From: Flavobacteriales bacterium
Lineage (GTDB): Bacteria; Bacteroidota; Bacteroidia; Flavobacteriales; BACL11
Assembly (NCBI GenBank): GCA_002724895.1
Contig: PBQB01000064.1
Span: 4,589 to 11,804, forward strand
Direction of reading: 5' to 3'
Length of the DNA: 7,216 nt
Shown: one piece after another, positions 5,589 through 7,216 of the stretch
Position numbering within the stretch: the first letter of the stretch is position 1
Layout: every line of letters starts with the position of its first letter
Notes under the pieces: generated by a model
Told to the model about the DNA's origin: nothing
Database searches by the model: none
What the model saw: the letters and a program-made list of their open reading frames with translations, nothing else
Position numbers and translations under genes: made by a program

Positions 5589-7216
5589 TTATCTAATTAA
5601 ATATATTGGACCAGTATTTTTCCCATTTTCATTTAGCCATACTTCTCCATCAGAAAATTTAGCATAAATTCTCCATACGTATGTTCCTTGAGGTGCAGGA
5701 ACACCATTAATTGTACCATCCCAAGCACTTTCTCTGGTTGGAGTTCCTGAATAATCGAGATCAGAACTCTCCCAAATAATATTACCCCATATATCAAAAA
5801 CTTCTAGTTTATAATCAGATAGTGATCTTCCTTTAGGCCAAAATATTGAAACGTCATTGTTATTGACATTTGGTGTTAAAGCGTTTGGTACAGTTAGTCC
5901 TTTCCAATAATCTACCAAATGTTGTATCTTTGTAGTGTCTGAACAATTAGGGTATTCTTTTAAAGTAACTATTAAAAAAGTATTGTAATCAAACCCACCT
6001 TGATGGAAACTATTTGATAAATATTGGTATTCTATCTCATTATTATTTAATTCATCTCCATATGGTGGAAAATTAGCTCCTATAGTATCAATAGGTGTTG
6101 AATTGATATCATTAGATCCAAGAATCCAAGTATACCAATAATCATTTATTGAAGCAGCTGTGTTAGGGGCAAATATACTGATGCTTGAATTTGACCCATC
6201 AAAAGAATATAAACCATTAGAAATTAAAATCGGTGGAGTAGTAATATTAGCCACAGGTCTTGGAAACACATGTATATTATCTTTTGCAATTGAAGATGAA
6301 CATCCTTGATTTGTAGTTACATTTAATGATGGGTAATATTTAATATCTTGTCCATTTATAGTTGTATATTTATTAACTGTTGTACTTCCAGAACTTGAAA
6401 AGCCATTACCAAAATCCCAGTAAAATGAACTTATATATGAAGACTCATTATTTGAATATGAATGATACACAATACTGTCTTTTATTGTGGATTTATTAAT
6501 AAAATCTACTGATAGTTCTTCACAACCAATTAATGGAGTTGCTAGAAAATCTGAATTCGGATTTGGATAAGTGTGAATATTAGAATAAATTGTATCAGTA
6601 CAACTATTAAAATTTTCAAGAATAATTGTAATTAAATAATTATGAGGTTTACATAATGTGTATGTAAAATTATTTTCATTTGGAAGAATTGGTTGTGAGC
6701 AATAAGGGTCATCTATGAAGAATTGCCATTTATCAGAATCGAAGTTAGATGTAAACACTACATTGACAGAGTCACCACATTGATTTGATGGATTAAATGT
6801 TGTATTTAAGTCAATCATTTTGGGTTCTTCTTTAATAGTTATAATTTTTTCCAAAGAAGCTTCACATCCAAAATCTGTTGTAACAGTTAGGTTGACAGGG
6901 TATAAACCATTTGGATTTGTTGGTGTAAAACTATTCCAGATTGGCCAGTCGTTACTTAATGTTGTATTATTAAATTGCCATATACCGCTGACCATCATGT
7001 CGCTAGGGAATGCACTAGGGGAAGCCATATTTGATGCATCTAATGCTTGTAGTTTTTCTCCTTCACAAATTGGAGAGATAGTAAAATCAACTGTAGGTAA
7101 TGGATGAATTAGTACATCATTTCTAATTGTATCTTTACATCCATTATTATCGGTAACAATTAATTCAGCCCATGCAATTTCTCCTAAATATTGATTTACA
7201 TTATATAAATGTGCTA
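5589..7216 (-). CDS. Large secreted protein with PKD/Ig-like repeats and T9SS type B (CHU_C) sorting domain, N-terminus missing
   Basis: The frame is open from the right edge to TAA at 5589, giving 541 visible residues. The ATG at 7028 is internal, because conserved repeat sequence continues upstream of it without a stop. The final 101 residues (about 441-541; bases 5592-5894) match the gliding-motility-associated C-terminal domain, the T9SS type B sorting signal: TVPNALTPN, then YKLEVFDIWGNIIWES, AWDGTINGVPAPQGTYVWRI and a GPIYLIR end. Upstream are Ig/PKD-like modules, each ending near V(T)-x3-(G/N)C followed by D/S-rich strands and a PxP-containing linker; FYWDFGNG (264-271) is the PKD-type core. 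The protein is rich in Asn, Ser and Thr, as surface proteins often are. It should cross the outer membrane through T9SS and stay on the surface or be released, as a possible adhesin or gliding-type protein. No catalytic domain is visible. The PorP/SprF gene follows with zero spacing. Confidence 0.9.
   Translation of the reverse strand, partial: AHLYNVNQYLGEIAWAELIVTDNNGCKDTIRNDVLIHPLPTVDFTISPICEGEKLQALDASNMASPSAFPSDMMVSGIWQFNNTTLSNDWPIWNSFTPTNPNGLYPVNLTVTTDFGCEASLEKIITIKEEPKMIDLNTTFNPSNQCGDSVNVVFTSNFDSDKWQFFIDDPYCSQPILPNENNFTYTLCKPHNYLITIILENFNSCTDTIYSNIHTYPNPNSDFLATPLIGCEELSVDFINKSTIKDSIVYHSYSNNESSYISSFYWDFGNGFSSSGSTTVNKYTTINGQDIKYYPSLNVTTNQGCSSSIAKDNIHVFPRPVANITTPPILISNGLYSFDGSNSSISIFAPNTAASINDYWYTWILGSNDINSTPIDTIGANFPPYGDELNNNEIEYQYLSNSFHQGGFDYNTFLIVTLKEYPNCSDTTKIQHLVDYWKGLTVPNALTPNVNNNDVSIFWPKGRSLSDYKLEVFDIWGNIIWESSDLDYSGTPTRESAWDGTINGVPAPQGTYVWRIYAKFSDGEVWLNENGKNTGPIYLIR
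5895..7216 (-). repeat. Diverged tandem Ig/PKD-like protein modules (5 boundaries seen)
   Basis: Within the secreted protein, a boundary motif recurs: a hydrophobic strand, a Gly/Asn/Ser-Cys pair, a D/S-T strand, then often a PxP linker. The Cys pairs are encoded at 7142-7137 (NNGCKDT, then HPLP), 6869-6864 (DFGCEAS), 6605-6600 (FNSCTDT, then YPNP), 6305-6300 (NQGCSSS, then FPRP) and 5948-5943 (YPNCSDT, just before the sorting domain). Spacing is about 91, 88, 100 and 119 residues, one Ig-like fold each. The copies are too diverged at DNA level to be recent duplications. Confidence 0.7.

Noticed and set aside
7026..7028. ATG at 7028 as the start of the secreted protein
   Set aside because: The same frame continues upstream to the edge with another repeat boundary (NNGCKDT...HPLP), there is no signal peptide after this ATG, and no stop lies before it.
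6820..7107. 95-codon open frame on the plus strand inside the secreted-protein gene
   Set aside because: It lies antisense to Ig-like repeat sequence that stays in frame to the window edge, and its product resembles nothing I recognise.

Overview
This 7.2 kb window looks like chromosomal sequence from an A+T-rich member of the Bacteroidota, most likely a Flavobacteriales-type marine lineage with a compact genome. The lineage is inferred from two things: a type IX secretion system (T9SS) cargo gene with its PorP/SprF partner, and Bacteroidota-style forms of the housekeeping proteins. All three stop codons (TAA, TAG, TGA) end real genes, so the standard bacterial code applies. Only about 92 bases lie outside coding sequence: a 90-base divergent spacer and a 2-base convergent gap. 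I see no tRNA, rRNA, CRISPR array, insertion sequence or phage gene.

Layout, left to right. (1) Bases 1-1576, minus strand: a two-gene unit. A UbiA-family aromatic prenyltransferase (probably menaquinone synthesis, TTG start) is followed with a 4-base ATGA overlap by a secreted M1-family metallopeptidase, cut off by the left edge. (2) Bases 1577-1666: the only real intergenic spacer, which must hold the divergent promoters. (3) Bases 1667-4509, plus strand: hisS (histidyl-tRNA synthetase) and hutH (histidine ammonia-lyase), again joined by an ATGA overlap. (4) Bases 4512-7216, minus strand: a large secreted protein with PKD/Ig-like repeats and a C-terminal T9SS type B sorting domain (N-terminus beyond the right edge). 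It is followed with no gap (TAAATG) by a PorP/SprF-family outer-membrane protein.

How the genes work together. The right-hand pair is a classic T9SS cargo plus PorP/SprF partner cassette, like sprB-sprF of gliding flavobacteria. The central pair joins the enzyme that charges tRNA with histidine to the enzyme that destroys free histidine, the most thought-provoking arrangement here. The left pair joins a membrane prenyltransferase to a peptidase with no obvious biochemical link, and probably reflects genome compaction. I found no convincing previously undescribed system. The findings are mainly unusual gene couplings, a convergent junction with no room for a terminator, and the repeat structure of the secreted protein.
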